Below are positions 1-9,293 of a stretch of 64,000 nucleotides of DNA, piece after piece. The position numbers were made by a program, and so were the translations under genes. Source of the DNA: Croceicoccus sp. YJ47 (GTDB lineage: Bacteria; Pseudomonadota; Alphaproteobacteria; Sphingomonadales; Sphingomonadaceae); NCBI RefSeq assembly GCF_016745095.1, contig NZ_CP067087.1, positions 372,001 through 436,000 on the forward strand. Direction: 5' to 3'. Each line of letters starts with the position of its first letter. The stretch's first letter is position 1. The notes below the pieces were generated by a model. The model worked only from the letters and a program-made list of their open reading frames with translations, was not told the DNA's origin and ran no database searches.

Positions 1-2
1 AA

Positions 3-905
3 CATATCACCGTCGGCGACCTCATCGATTACCTGCGCGAAAATGCCGATCTTTCTACCGAGTTCTGGGAAGTGTTCGTCGTCGATCCCGCGCACCGCCC
101 GGTCGGCACGTGTCAGCTGTCGTGGATCCTTCGCGTCCCGCGCAATATCGCGATTTCCGACGTGATGAAGCGGGACCAGACCTTGATCCCCGTCGAGATG
201 GACCAGGAAGAGGTCGCGCTCCGCTTTCAGAAATACGCCCTCATTTCCGCCGCCGTGGTCGACGGGTCGGGCCGGTTGCTGGGCCAGATTACCGCAGACG
301 ACATCGTCCACATCATGTCGGAAGAGGCGGGCGAGGACGCATTGCTCATGTCCGGCGCGGGCGAAGGCGACATCAACGAGCCGATTCGCCAATCCTATAC
401 CGAGCGTGTGCGCTGGCTCATCGCAGATCTGGGCACGGCGCTCATCGCCTCGCTCATCATCGCGAGCTTCGGCGCCGCGATCGAGCGTCTCGTCGCGCTC
501 GCCGTGCTCATGCCCATCGTCGCCAGCATCGGCGGCAATGCGGGGACGCAGACGATGGCGGTCGCGGTGCGCGCGCTCGCCACCAATCAGCTTACCCGGT
601 CAAACACCCGGCGCGTGATATGGCGCGAAATGCGGGTCGCCCTGCTCAATGGCGGGACGGTCGCGGTGCTTATCGGGGCGGCGACGGCGTTCATCTTCAC
701 CCCGATGCTGGGCGCGGTGATCGGGGCGGCGGTCGTCATCAATATCGTCACCGCCGGTTTCGCCGGCGTTGCGGTGCCGGTATTGTTCGACCGGATGAAC
801 CAGGATCCCGCCGTGGCCTCGTCCGTGTTCGTCACGATGATCACGGATTCCATGGGTTTCTTCGCGTTTCTCGGCCTCGCGGTGGCGAGCGGGCTGACGG
901 GATGA
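3..905 (+). CDS. mgtE: Magnesium transporter MgtE, C-terminal part (5' end outside window)
   Basis: MgtE proteins are inner-membrane Mg2+ channels gated by cytoplasmic CBS domains. The open frame enters from the left edge, so the N-domain and start are missing. What remains begins inside the CBS region, including ISDVMKRDQTLIPV and LLGQITADDIVHIM. The membrane domain follows with several hydrophobic helices. The family pore motif appears as ASIGGNAGTQTMAVAVRAL, and MNQDPAVASSVFVTMITDSM lies near the C-terminus. Both the CBS and SLC41/MgtE parts are typical, so the family call is secure. Magnesium rather than another divalent ion as substrate is inferred from the family. Confidence 0.93.
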   Translation, partial: HITVGDLIDYLRENADLSTEFWEVFVVDPAHRPVGTCQLSWILRVPRNIAISDVMKRDQTLIPVEMDQEEVALRFQKYALISAAVVDGSGRLLGQITADDIVHIMSEEAGEDALLMSGAGEGDINEPIRQSYTERVRWLIADLGTALIASLIIASFGAAIERLVALAVLMPIVASIGGNAGTQTMAVAVRALATNQLTRSNTRRVIWREMRVALLNGGTVAVLIGAATAFIFTPMLGAVIGAAVVINIVTAGFAGVAVPVLFDRMNQDPAVASSVFVTMITDSMGFFAFLGLAVASGLTG

Positions 906-952
906 AACGCGCGGCGCTGGCACATGGCGCCGCTGCTCCCTAGATACGCATC

Positions 953-1348
953 ATGCCGCTCAACATGACCAAGATCGCCTTTCGCGCCAATGGCGTCGAC
1001 GGCCTGCGCCAGCGGATCGCCGCGCACGAGGCCGAGTTTCGCATCAACACGCGCTACATCCCGAAGCGGCACGAGGAGATGATCGGCGGCTCGCTCTACT
1101 GGATCGTGGACCATGCCATCGTCGGGAGGAGCGAGATCCGCGCCTTCGAAAAGCGTGAGGATGGCCGGTATGACATCGTGCTCGCCCCCGAACTGATCGC
1201 GGTGGAAACCCGGCCCAAGCGTGCGCATCAAGGCTGGCGCTATCTGGAGGAGGCGGACGCGCCGCGCGACCTTCCCGAGGGCGCGGATCCGGGCGACGTG
1301 CTTCCGGGCCGGCTGCTCAACCGTCTGACGAAGCTGGGCCTCGTCTGA
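953..1348 (+). CDS. DUF1489 family protein
   Basis: A 131-residue soluble protein of the DUF1489 (COG5458) family, which is common in alphaproteobacteria and has no known biochemical role. It starts MPLNMTKIAF and contains the conserved blocks YIPKRHEEM, GGSLYWIVDH and HQGWRYLEE. It has no signal peptide or membrane segment. It lies 47 bases after mgtE on the same strand, but nothing in the sequence links the two functionally. The family call is confident; the function is unknown. Confidence 0.85.
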   Translation: MPLNMTKIAFRANGVDGLRQRIAAHEAEFRINTRYIPKRHEEMIGGSLYWIVDHAIVGRSEIRAFEKREDGRYDIVLAPELIAVETRPKRAHQGWRYLEEADAPRDLPEGADPGDVLPGRLLNRLTKLGLV

Positions 1349-1407
1349 GCGAGAACGACGGAACGTGTGCCCTCCCCGGCCCGTTGACCGGGTAAAGGAG
1401 AAAGCAC

Positions 1408-1657
1408 ATGCCAGAACGCCAATCGCGTCACCCCGACAATGACATCATCGACGCCGCACAGGAACAGGCCACCCCGTCGCAGCAAGGCTCCGCGGCGCGG
1501 CGACCTGGAACGCCGCGTGGGTAAACGCGCGGAGGAGAAGAACGCCTTCACCCCCGAAAATCAGGTCGAACGCGTCACCGGACAGGATCAGCCCGCACAG
1601 GACGCGCAAAAGGGTGAAAAGACCCGCGCCGCGATACAGTCCGAACGCGCGGACTGA
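1408..1657 (+). pseudogene. Small hydrophilic sphingomonad protein, frameshifted as sequenced
   Basis: A strong ribosome-binding site (AAAGGAGAAA) precedes ATG 1408, which opens a frame reading MPERQSRHPDNDIIDAAQEQ and stops at 1524. The rest of what looks like the same protein continues in the +1 frame: GDLERRVGKRAEE and then VERVTGQDQPAQDAQKGEKT, ending at 1657. Joining the frames near 1492-1502, in a GCGGCGCGGCG tract, by removing one base gives an 82-residue, charged, probably disordered protein. I recall similar small proteins in sphingomonads, which is why I join the frames. No function is known. The lesion may be real or a one-base read error. Confidence 0.6.
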
Positions 1658-1676
1658 ACCGCCGGGCGCAGCGGGT

Positions 1677-2564
1677 TCAGCCCCGCTCCCACCATTCGCA
1701 GATCAGCCGATGCGCGATGGCATAGGCAGGCGGCATCGAAAATCCCGCGCTCGCCTTTCCATCGCGCGCGTCGGCGATCTGCGCCCGCGTGAACCAGCGC
1801 GCATCCTCCAGCTCGTTCTCGTCCACGGTGATACGGTCATCGTCGGCATGCGCATGGCAGCCCAGCATCAATTGCGAGGGAAACGGCCAGGCCTGGCTCG
1901 CCCGATAGGTGACGTCGCGGACGCGGACGCCCGCCTCCTCCATGATTTCGCGCGCGACCGCATCCTCCAGCGTTTCGCCCGGTTCGACAAAGCCGGCGAG
2001 CGCGGAATACATGCCATCGGGAAAGCCCGCCTGCCGCCCGAGCAACAGCACGCGTTCGCCATCGGGGCGGCGGTGTTCCACGGTCATGATCGCCACCGGG
2101 TCGGAGCGGGGATAATGCGTCGCGGCGCAGGCCGGATCGGTGCAGTCCCGCTGCCACCCGCCCCGCGCGATACGCGTCGGCGCGCCGCACACGGCACAGA
2201 ACCGATGGCGCGCGTGCCAGTCGGCCATGCTCCGCGCGCAGGCGAACACGGCGAACTCATCGGAATGCAGCCGCGCGGCCAAGTCGCGCACGGCGCGCAT
2301 CGGCACGGGATCGCTGATCGCCGGGACCGCCGCGAAACAGCCCCGCTCCCCATCGAGACCGAGGAACACCAGCTCTGCCCCCTCCGGCGCATCGGACAGC
2401 GCGGTCCAGCGCAGCCGGTCCTGCGCATCGAAATCGGGGGCCATGCCGGCCATCGACAAAAGCCGCGCATCGCCCCGCAGCAGCGCAGCGATGGCGTCGC
2501 CATCCCCGCGCAAATGGTCGGCACGGTCGATGAAACAGGGCTTTGCGGCGGCGGGGGTGGACAT
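1677..2564 (-). CDS. nudC: NAD(H) pyrophosphatase NudC (Nudix hydrolase)
   Basis: Hydrolyses NAD(H) to NMN(H) and AMP; in some bacteria it removes NAD caps from RNA. The 295-residue protein has a zinc ribbon (Cys123, Cys126, Cys141, Cys146). A complete Nudix box begins GFVEPGETLEDAVAREIMEE (about 191-213), and the NudC-specific signature follows as SQAWPFPSQ. The start is placed at MSTPAAAKPCF because upstream codons have no family similarity. It ends the mutY-nudC minus-strand pair, 26 bases after the mutY stop. The three motifs together make the assignment strong. Confidence 0.92.
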   Translation of the reverse strand: MSTPAAAKPCFIDRADHLRGDGDAIAALLRGDARLLSMAGMAPDFDAQDRLRWTALSDAPEGAELVFLGLDGERGCFAAVPAISDPVPMRAVRDLAARLHSDEFAVFACARSMADWHARHRFCAVCGAPTRIARGGWQRDCTDPACAATHYPRSDPVAIMTVEHRRPDGERVLLLGRQAGFPDGMYSALAGFVEPGETLEDAVAREIMEEAGVRVRDVTYRASQAWPFPSQLMLGCHAHADDDRITVDENELEDARWFTRAQIADARDGKASAGFSMPPAYAIAHRLICEWWERG

Positions 2565-2590
2565 GGTGCGGTTCCTCTCGGCCACCATCC

Positions 2591-3640
2591 CTAATCCGCC
2601 GTATCGCAAAGCGCCAGCCGCACCGCCTTTGCAAACAATGTCGGCAGCCCGGCCTCCGCGATCCGGTCGAGAGGCCACCACTGGCCCTCCGGAAGATTGC
2701 GCCGGGTCGCGACCTCCGCCCTCATGACCGAGAGCGAAAGGGCAAAATGGGTAAAGCCATGATCGACGGTCCCGTCCGCCCTGGTCCAATCGGCCGTAAA
2801 CGGGGCCATGCCGTCCCCGTCCTGCCCCGCTGCCCAGCCATCGTCGGGCAAGGCCCACATCCCGCCGAGCATCCCCCGCCCCGCCCGCCGGACGAGGAGA
2901 ACAGCACCGTCATGCAAGGCTAGGAACGCTGTGCCGCGGCGGTCGGGCCGGGGTTTCTTCGGCAATTTGCGGGGCAGCTCGGCGGCCACGCCCTGTTCGC
3001 GCCCCAAGCAACCGGCGTTTAGCGGACATCCGGGGCAATCCGGCCCCTTGGGCGTGCAGATCGTCGCGCCGAGGTCCATCATCGCCTGCGCAAAATCGCC
3101 GGCGCGCATGACGGGCGTGATCGCGTCCGTTGCGGCGCGGATCGTGGGGCGCGATTTCGGGAGCGGTTCCGTGATTGCGAACAGGCGCGACACCACCCGT
3201 TCGACATTGGCATCGACGACGACCGCCCGCCTGCCGAACGCGATCGCCGCAATCGCCGCCGCGGTATAGGCGCCGACGCCGGGCAGGGCGCGCAACCCCT
3301 CCTCCGTATCGGGAAAGCCGCCACGCAGGCTTACCGCCCTTGCACAGGCGAGCAGGTTGCGCGCCCGAGCATAATAGCCCAGCCCCGCCCACGCCGCCAT
3401 GATCGCATCGTCGTCCGCCGCCGCGAGCGCGTCCACATCGGGCCAGCGCGCGGTGAATTGCGCGAAATAGGGGCGCACGGCGGCCACCGTGGTCTGCTGC
3501 AACATGATTTCCGACAGCCACACGCGGTAGGGATCGGGCCGCGCCTGCGAACCGGGCGGGGTACGCCACGGCAGATCGCGCGCAAAGGCATCGTACCATG
3601 ACAGCAACAGGCGCGCGGGCATGGGATCGGGTTCGAACAT
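2591..3640 (-). CDS. mutY: A/G-specific adenine DNA glycosylase MutY
   Basis: Removes adenine mispaired with 8-oxoguanine in base-excision repair. The 349-residue protein has Glu44 in WLSEIMLQQT, a helix-hairpin-helix with LPGVGAYTAAAI, and the catalytic Asp143 in VVVDANVERVVSRL. A [4Fe-4S] cluster motif is formed by Cys195, Cys202, Cys205 and Cys211 (C-x6-C-x2-C-x5-C). A C-terminal NUDIX-like 8-oxoG recognition domain follows. The start MFEPDPMPARLL is chosen because the frame upstream overlaps the divergent DUF721 gene. Its own start region and that gene share the roughly 30-base gap. Confidence 0.95.
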   Translation of the reverse strand: MFEPDPMPARLLLSWYDAFARDLPWRTPPGSQARPDPYRVWLSEIMLQQTTVAAVRPYFAQFTARWPDVDALAAADDDAIMAAWAGLGYYARARNLLACARAVSLRGGFPDTEEGLRALPGVGAYTAAAIAAIAFGRRAVVVDANVERVVSRLFAITEPLPKSRPTIRAATDAITPVMRAGDFAQAMMDLGATICTPKGPDCPGCPLNAGCLGREQGVAAELPRKLPKKPRPDRRGTAFLALHDGAVLLVRRAGRGMLGGMWALPDDGWAAGQDGDGMAPFTADWTRADGTVDHGFTHFALSLSVMRAEVATRRNLPEGQWWPLDRIAEAGLPTLFAKAVRLALCDTAD

Positions 3641-3688
3641 CTGGGAACTGGTCTTCACGCCCGGTTCTATGGCATGGGCGGTGCATCC

Positions 3689-4237
3689 ATGAAAAGCGAC
3701 TCCACCAAACCTGCCAAACCGCGCAAGGCCGCTGCGAAGCCGTATGAGCGTCCGCGCGGCGGCGGGGCGAAGCCGATTGCCGATCTCATGCCGCAGATCG
3801 GGCGGACCGCGTTTCGCCGCTTCGGTTTCGTGCAGTCGAGCATCGTCACGCGCTGGCCCGAGATTGTCGGGGCCGAACACGCGCGCGTCACCGCGCCCGA
3901 ATCCATCCGCTTTCCCCCCGGCGAAAAGGCGCACGGCACGCTCAACCTCGTGGTGCTGCCCGCGCATGCCCCGCTCATTCAGCATGTCGTGCCCGACATT
4001 ATCGAGCGGGTGAACCGGTTCTTCGGCTATCGCGCGATACAGCGGGTGAAGATCCGGCAAGGCGCGGTTCAGCCGCCGAAGGACAATGGGGCAAGGCTGG
4101 CGGCGCCCCCATCGCTCAAACCGATTTCGATGGAACTGGGCGACTCACTGCGCGATATTGGCGATCCGGAACTTCGCACCGTGCTGGAATCGCTGGCACG
4201 CTCGATGGAATCGGCAGGGAACAGGACGAAGAACTGA
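3689..4237 (+). CDS. DUF721 domain-containing protein
   Basis: A basic cytoplasmic protein of about 180 residues in the DUF721 family, which includes proteins resembling DciA, the bacterial replicative-helicase loader. DciA identity is not established here. The conserved core contains FGFVQSSIVTRWPEIVG and a segment with LNLVVLPAHAPLIQHV, followed by IIERVNRFFGY. The C-terminal tail contains DPELRTVLESLARSM. I prefer ATG 3689, which has GGGCGG upstream; ATG 3674 in the same frame is an alternative. It overlaps the following dsbA-like gene by one base, so the two are probably translated together. Confidence 0.82.
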   Translation: MKSDSTKPAKPRKAAAKPYERPRGGGAKPIADLMPQIGRTAFRRFGFVQSSIVTRWPEIVGAEHARVTAPESIRFPPGEKAHGTLNLVVLPAHAPLIQHVVPDIIERVNRFFGYRAIQRVKIRQGAVQPPKDNGARLAAPPSLKPISMELGDSLRDIGDPELRTVLESLARSMESAGNRTKN

Positions 4238-4920
4238 TGCGCATGATCTCGGCATTTCTCGGCACTGCGCTGGCCGCGAGCCTGGCCGCCGCCCCCGCCG
4301 TATCGGCGCAGGAGAGTGCGACCCCGCAGAGCGCGCCGATGGCGGGCCACCTCATCGGCCGGGTCGATGCCGATATGCGGCTCGCCGAATATGTGAGCTA
4401 TACCTGCCCGCATTGTGCACATTTCGAGCAGGAGGCCGGCGACACGCTCAAGCTCGCCTATGCCCGGCCCGGCCATGTCGGGGTGGAGATTCGCCATCTC
4501 GTTCGCGACCCGCTCGACCTGACCGTGGCGCTGATCGCCAATTGCGGCAAGCCGGCGAATTTCGCCACGAACCACGCCGTGTTGATGAAGGCGCAGCCGC
4601 AATGGCTCGACCGTATCCGCGCGACCACGCCTGCACAGCGGGCGCGTTACGAAACCGGCACCAACGCATCGCGGCGGCAGGCGCTTGCCCGCGATGCGGG
4701 GCTGTACGAGCTGATGAAGGGGCGCGGCTATACCCCGGCGGCGCTCGATCGCTGCATCGCGGACGATACCATGGCGCAGACCCTCGCCACGCGCACGCGC
4801 CAATATGCCGAGGCTGGCGTCACTGGCACGCCGAGCTTCGCCATCGACGGGACGCTTCTTCCCGGCGTCCACGACTGGGCCGCGTTGAAGCCGGTGCTGG
4901 ACGCGCGCATCCTGCCCTGA
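4237..4920 (+). CDS. DsbA-family periplasmic thiol:disulfide oxidoreductase
   Basis: A 227-residue exported thioredoxin-fold protein with an N-terminal signal peptide (MRMISAFLGTALAASLAAA, cleavage likely after VSA). Its active site is Cys57-Pro-His-Cys60 in SYTCPHCAHF, and the cis-Pro loop appears as VTGTPSFAIDG near the C-terminus. These features indicate a DsbA or DsbG/ScsC-type oxidoreductase that forms or corrects disulfides in the periplasm. The start codon overlaps the DUF721 stop by one base. A second DsbA-like gene follows. Which partner it uses (DsbB- or DsbD-like) is not visible in this window. Confidence 0.88.
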   Translation: MRMISAFLGTALAASLAAAPAVSAQESATPQSAPMAGHLIGRVDADMRLAEYVSYTCPHCAHFEQEAGDTLKLAYARPGHVGVEIRHLVRDPLDLTVALIANCGKPANFATNHAVLMKAQPQWLDRIRATTPAQRARYETGTNASRRQALARDAGLYELMKGRGYTPAALDRCIADDTMAQTLATRTRQYAEAGVTGTPSFAIDGTLLPGVHDWAALKPVLDARILP

Positions 4921-5056
4921 GGCGTTTCCCTCGTCCAACCGGCCCGTTGTGGACAATCGCGGGGCCGCGCGGCATGGCGTTTGCCTCGTGCCGCGAATGG
5001 GCTATTCATGGGGGAAAGACATCCCTTTGTCCGTCATACGAGGATATTGCCCGATC

Positions 5057-5815
5057 ATGACCCGCCTGCCCGCAAAGACCGCCTTTTTGGCCGCTCCGCT
5101 CATCCTCGCTCTCGCTGCCTGCGGTTCGGGCGAAGAGGAGGCCGCAGGTCCGAGCGCGGCGAATGGCGAACCGGTCGCCAGCGTCACGGCGCCCGAAGGC
5201 CAGAGCTGGTCGGAGACGATCAGCCAGACGGCCGAGGGCGGCTATATCATGGGCAACCCCGATGCGCCGATCAAGCTGGTCGAATATGGCTCGCTCACCT
5301 GCAGCCATTGCGCCGAATTTTCCGCCGCTGCGATGGAGCCGCTGCGCACCGAATATGTCGATACCGGCCGCGTGAGTTTCGAGCTTCGCAATTTCGTGCG
5401 CGATCCGATCGACATCACCGGCGCGATGCTGACCCGGTGCGGTGCGGATGAAAGCTATTTCGCGCTCACCGACCAGTTCTGGGCGAATCAGCCGCAATTC
5501 TTCGAGGCGGTGCAGAACGCGGGCGAGCAGGCGTATCAAAGCGCGATTTCCGCGCCCGACAATCAACGCTACGTCGCAATGGCCGACATCACCGGCATGT
5601 TCGATTTCTTCGCCGCGCGGGGCATTTCGCGCGATCAGGCGATCTCCTGCCTTCAAAACGCGCCGACCGCCACGCAGCTTGCCGAAAATACGCAGACGCA
5701 GGGCGAGCAATTCGACATCACCGGCACGCCGACGTTCCTCATCAACGGACGCAAGATCGAGGCGCTGACCTGGCCGGAGGTGCAGACCGCGTTGCAGAAC
5801 GCGGGCGCGCGGTGA
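5057..5815 (+). CDS. DsbA-family thioredoxin-domain lipoprotein
   Basis: A 252-residue DsbA-like protein anchored as a lipoprotein. The signal ends in the lipobox LALAAC (Cys22) and is followed by an acidic linker. The thioredoxin domain begins at about residue 60 (GGYIMGNPDAPIKLVEYGSL). Its active site is CSHC (Cys82, Cys85), and the cis-Pro segment is ITGTPTFLINGRKI. The start is set at MTRLPAKTAF because the in-frame upstream GTG codons would not give a signal peptide. It resembles the preceding gene in architecture but differs in anchoring, suggesting divided tasks. It lies 40 bases upstream of smc. Confidence 0.88.
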   Translation: MTRLPAKTAFLAAPLILALAACGSGEEEAAGPSAANGEPVASVTAPEGQSWSETISQTAEGGYIMGNPDAPIKLVEYGSLTCSHCAEFSAAAMEPLRTEYVDTGRVSFELRNFVRDPIDITGAMLTRCGADESYFALTDQFWANQPQFFEAVQNAGEQAYQSAISAPDNQRYVAMADITGMFDFFAARGISRDQAISCLQNAPTATQLAENTQTQGEQFDITGTPTFLINGRKIEALTWPEVQTALQNAGAR

Positions 5816-5855
5816 TCGAAGACCCGGCGATTCCGGGCGCGCAGCGGGCACGCTG

Positions 5856-8800
5856 ATGCAATTCCGGCGGCTCCGGCTGAGCGGGTTCAAGAGTTTCGTC
5901 GAACCGACCGAACTGCATATCGAGCCCGGCCTGACCGGCGTCGTCGGCCCCAACGGCTGCGGCAAGTCCAACCTGTTCGAGGCGTTGCGCTGGGTCATGG
6001 GCGAATCCAGCCCCAAATCCATGCGCGGTTCCGGCATGGAGGACGTGATCTTTGCCGGGACGCAGCGCCGCCCGGCGCGCAATTTCGCCGAGGTCGTACT
6101 GCTCGCCGAAACCGACGATGGCGAGGACATGGAGGTCATGCGCCGCATCGAAAAGGATGCGGGCAGCGCCTATCGCCTGAACGGGCGGGACGTGCGGGCA
6201 AAGGACGTATCGCTGATGTTCGCCGACGCGGCGACCGGCGCGCACAGCCCCGCTCTCGTCAGCCAGGGCCGCATCGCCGCCGTCATCGCGGCCAAGCCGG
6301 CGCAGCGTCGCGAAATGCTGGAGGAAGCGGCCGGGATCGCCGGGCTTCACGTCCGGCGGCGCGACGCGGAAAACAAGCTGCGCGCAACAGAGGCCAATCT
6401 TCAGCGGCTCGACGAATTGCTGGCGCAGCTCGACAGCCGGATCGGCACCTTGCGGCGGCAGGCGAAGGCCGCCGAAAAATACCGCGAATTGTCGGACACG
6501 ATCCGCAAGGGCGAGGCGCGGCTGCTCTTTGCCCGGTGGCGCGATGCGGCGATCGCGGCGGACACCGCGCGCGCCGCCGCCCGGCAGGCGGAGGCCGACG
6601 TCGCCGCGGCGCAGGACACGCTCAACACCGCGACGAAAGCGCAGCGCGAGGGCGCCGAACGGCTCGCCGCGACGCGCGAGATCGTGGCCGACCGGCGCGA
6701 CGATCTCAATGCGCAGGCGAACATGCTCGCCGTGCTCACCGGAAAGCTGGAGGCAGCGGAGGAAAAGCTTGCCGATCTCGACCGGCAGCACGCGCGGATG
6801 GAGGCGGACGAGGGCGATGCCAACCGCACCACGCGCGATGCTGCCGATGCGATTGGCCGGCTCGAACGCGAGGTCAAGGATGCGGAGGCGAAGCTGGCCG
6901 GGGACGAGGCCAGACGCCCCGCCCTCGTCCAGGCGCAGGAACGGGCCGAACGCGACGCGCGCCAGGCGGAACTGACCCTCGCGCAGGCCATGGCGGAACA
7001 GGCACGGGTCGAGGCGGACTGGCGCGTGGCGGAGGCGGCGGTGGCACAGGCGGAGCAGACGCTGGCCCGGTTGCGACGGGAAAAGGAGCAGCGCGCCGAG
7101 AAGGCCGCCGGGGCCGGCGATGCCGCCGCCCTCGCCGCCGCGCTGGCCGAGGCGGGCGAGCGCGTGGAGCGCGCAGAGGCCGCTTTGCACGGGGCGCGGG
7201 ATACGCTCGAACAGGAAAGCGCCGCGCGGGAAGGCTTGCGCAGCGCGCGCGACGATGCCGCCGGCGCGCTGTCGGCGACGAAGGCGGAACTGGCCGGCGT
7301 CGCGCGTGAGCATGACGCGCTCGACCACGACAGGATCGCGCGGGAAAAGGCCCGCGACCGGCAGAAGGGACAGCGCCGCGCCATCGACGCGCTCGCAGCC
7401 GAGCCGGGCTACGAACGGGCGCTCGCCGCAGTGCTGGGCCGGGATGCCGCCGCGCCGCTGGGTCGGCCGGGCGCGGAGGAGGATGGTCGGTTCTGGACCG
7501 GGGCGCCGCCCCCGCCCGCGATTCCCGGCAGCCTTGCCGACCATGTCCGCGATGCGCCCGATGAATTGCGCGCGCGGCTTGCGCTGGTCCGGGTGGCGGA
7601 ACGCGACGACGGGGACGCGCTGGCGCCCGGCGAATGGCTGGTGACGATGGCGGGTGCCCTGCGCCGGTGGGACGGGTTCGTGGCGCGGGGCGAAGGTGCG
7701 GCGGAGGCAGCGCGGCTGGAGGCGGCCAACCGCCTCGACGCGCTTGCCGCGCGGCTGCCGGAATTGACGGATGCGGTGGCACGGGCGGAGGCCGAGGCGG
7801 CGGCTGCGAATGATGCGCTGCGCCAGGCGGGCGAGCGGCGCGGCGCGGCGGAGCGCACCCTTGCGCAGGCCGCAGAAGAACAGCGCAGCGCCCTGCGCGC
7901 CCGCGACCAGGCCGAAAGCGCGGTCGAACGACACGCCCGCCTTGCCGAGGAACTGGCCGAGAGGCTGGCCGAACTCGACACGCAGATTGCCGCCGCCGTG
8001 AAGCATCGCGATGAGGCGGAAGCGGCGCGCGCCCGGTTGCCCGACCCTGCGGCTCAACGCGCCGTCCACGACGCGGCGCAGAAGGCGAACGACACCGCTC
8101 GCACCGCGATGCAGGCCGCGATGGCGGAGCTTGCCGCACTGGAACAGCAGCTGGCCGTGGGCCGCGAACGCGTCATCGGCCTCAGCAGCGACATGCGCGG
8201 ATGGCAGGCGCGGGCCGGCGACGCGGCAAAGCGGCTGGCCGGGATGACCCGCCGGCGCGAACAGATCGAGGAGGAGCGCGCGATCACCGCCGCCCGGCCC
8301 GACGCCTTGCACCGCGAAATTGCCGAGGCCGAAACGGCCCGCGATCGGCTTGCCGGCGAGTTGGCTGCCGCCGAAAGCGCCCATGCCGCCGCTGCCGAGG
8401 CCGCCCGCGCGGGCGAGACGGCCTTCACCGCCGCGAACGAAGCGGTGTCGCAGGCCCGCGAACATCGCGCCGGTGCCGCCGCCCGCGCCGAGAACGAGGA
8501 AGCGCGCCGCGGCGAACTCGCCCGCCAGTCGGGAGAGCGGTTCCAATGTCCGCCGCCCCTCCTCCCCGAGCGCGCCGCGTTCGAGAAGGACGATGTCGGC
8601 ACGGCGCAGGGCGAGAGCGACACGCTCGACCGCCACGTCGCGGCGCGCGAACGGCTGGGCGCGGTCAATCTCGTCGCGGCGGACGAACTCGCCGAAGCCG
8701 AGGCGCAGCAGGGCACCAGCGCGCAGGAGCAGGCCGATCTTGCCGAGGCGGTCCATCGCCTGCGCGGTTCGATCGGCAGCCTGAACCGCGAGGGCCGCGA

Positions 8801-9281
8801 ACGATTGCGGGCCGCCTTCGACGCGGTGGACGGACATTTCCGTTCGCTGTTCACGACGCTGTTCGGCGGGGGGCAGGCGCATCTCGCCCTCGTCGACAGC
8901 GACGATCCGTTGCAGGCCGGCCTCGAAATCTATGCACAACCGCCGGGTAAGAAACTGCAATCGCTCACGCTTTTGTCGGGTGGGGAGCAGGCACTGACGG
9001 CGGTCGCGCTGATCTTCGCGCTGTTCTTGACGAACCCGGCGCCGATCTGCGTGCTGGACGAGGTGGATGCGCCATTGGACGATGCGAATATCGATCGGTT
9101 CTGCGATCTTCTCGAGGCGATGGTGCGCGAGACGCGAACGCGCTATCTCATCGTGACGCATAATGCCGTGACGATGAGCCGGATGCACCGCCTGTTCGGC
9201 GTGACCATGGTGGAACAGGGGGTGTCCCGGCTGGTCAGCGTGGATCTGGGCGGGGCGGAGGAATTGCTCGCCGCGGAATGA
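5856..9281 (+). CDS. smc: Chromosome segregation ATPase SMC
   Basis: The 1141-residue SMC ATPase condenses and aligns chromosome arms, working with ScpA and ScpB. The Walker A motif is GPNGCGKSN (about 31-39). Long Ala/Glu/Arg-rich coiled coils flank a central hinge near residues 505-620 that starts around GYERALAAVLG and looks short. The C-terminal head has the signature LSGGEQALTAVALIF and Walker B ICVLDEVDAPLDDAN. The start MQFRRLRLSGFKSF is the normal N-terminus. Its position after dsbA-like genes is a familiar sphingomonad arrangement. A huge open frame on the other strand is only a high-GC shadow. Confidence 0.96.
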   Translation: MQFRRLRLSGFKSFVEPTELHIEPGLTGVVGPNGCGKSNLFEALRWVMGESSPKSMRGSGMEDVIFAGTQRRPARNFAEVVLLAETDDGEDMEVMRRIEKDAGSAYRLNGRDVRAKDVSLMFADAATGAHSPALVSQGRIAAVIAAKPAQRREMLEEAAGIAGLHVRRRDAENKLRATEANLQRLDELLAQLDSRIGTLRRQAKAAEKYRELSDTIRKGEARLLFARWRDAAIAADTARAAARQAEADVAAAQDTLNTATKAQREGAERLAATREIVADRRDDLNAQANMLAVLTGKLEAAEEKLADLDRQHARMEADEGDANRTTRDAADAIGRLEREVKDAEAKLAGDEARRPALVQAQERAERDARQAELTLAQAMAEQARVEADWRVAEAAVAQAEQTLARLRREKEQRAEKAAGAGDAAALAAALAEAGERVERAEAALHGARDTLEQESAAREGLRSARDDAAGALSATKAELAGVAREHDALDHDRIAREKARDRQKGQRRAIDALAAEPGYERALAAVLGRDAAAPLGRPGAEEDGRFWTGAPPPPAIPGSLADHVRDAPDELRARLALVRVAERDDGDALAPGEWLVTMAGALRRWDGFVARGEGAAEAARLEAANRLDALAARLPELTDAVARAEAEAAAANDALRQAGERRGAAERTLAQAAEEQRSALRARDQAESAVERHARLAEELAERLAELDTQIAAAVKHRDEAEAARARLPDPAAQRAVHDAAQKANDTARTAMQAAMAELAALEQQLAVGRERVIGLSSDMRGWQARAGDAAKRLAGMTRRREQIEEERAITAARPDALHREIAEAETARDRLAGELAAAESAHAAAAEAARAGETAFTAANEAVSQAREHRAGAAARAENEEARRGELARQSGERFQCPPPLLPERAAFEKDDVGTAQGESDTLDRHVAARERLGAVNLVAADELAEAEAQQGTSAQEQADLAEAVHRLRGSIGSLNREGRERLRAAFDAVDGHFRSLFTTLFGGGQAHLALVDSDDPLQAGLEIYAQPPGKKLQSLTLLSGGEQALTAVALIFALFLTNPAPICVLDEVDAPLDDANIDRFCDLLEAMVRETRTRYLIVTHNAVTMSRMHRLFGVTMVEQGVSRLVSVDLGGAEELLAAE

Positions 9282-9293
9282 GGGGACGCGATA

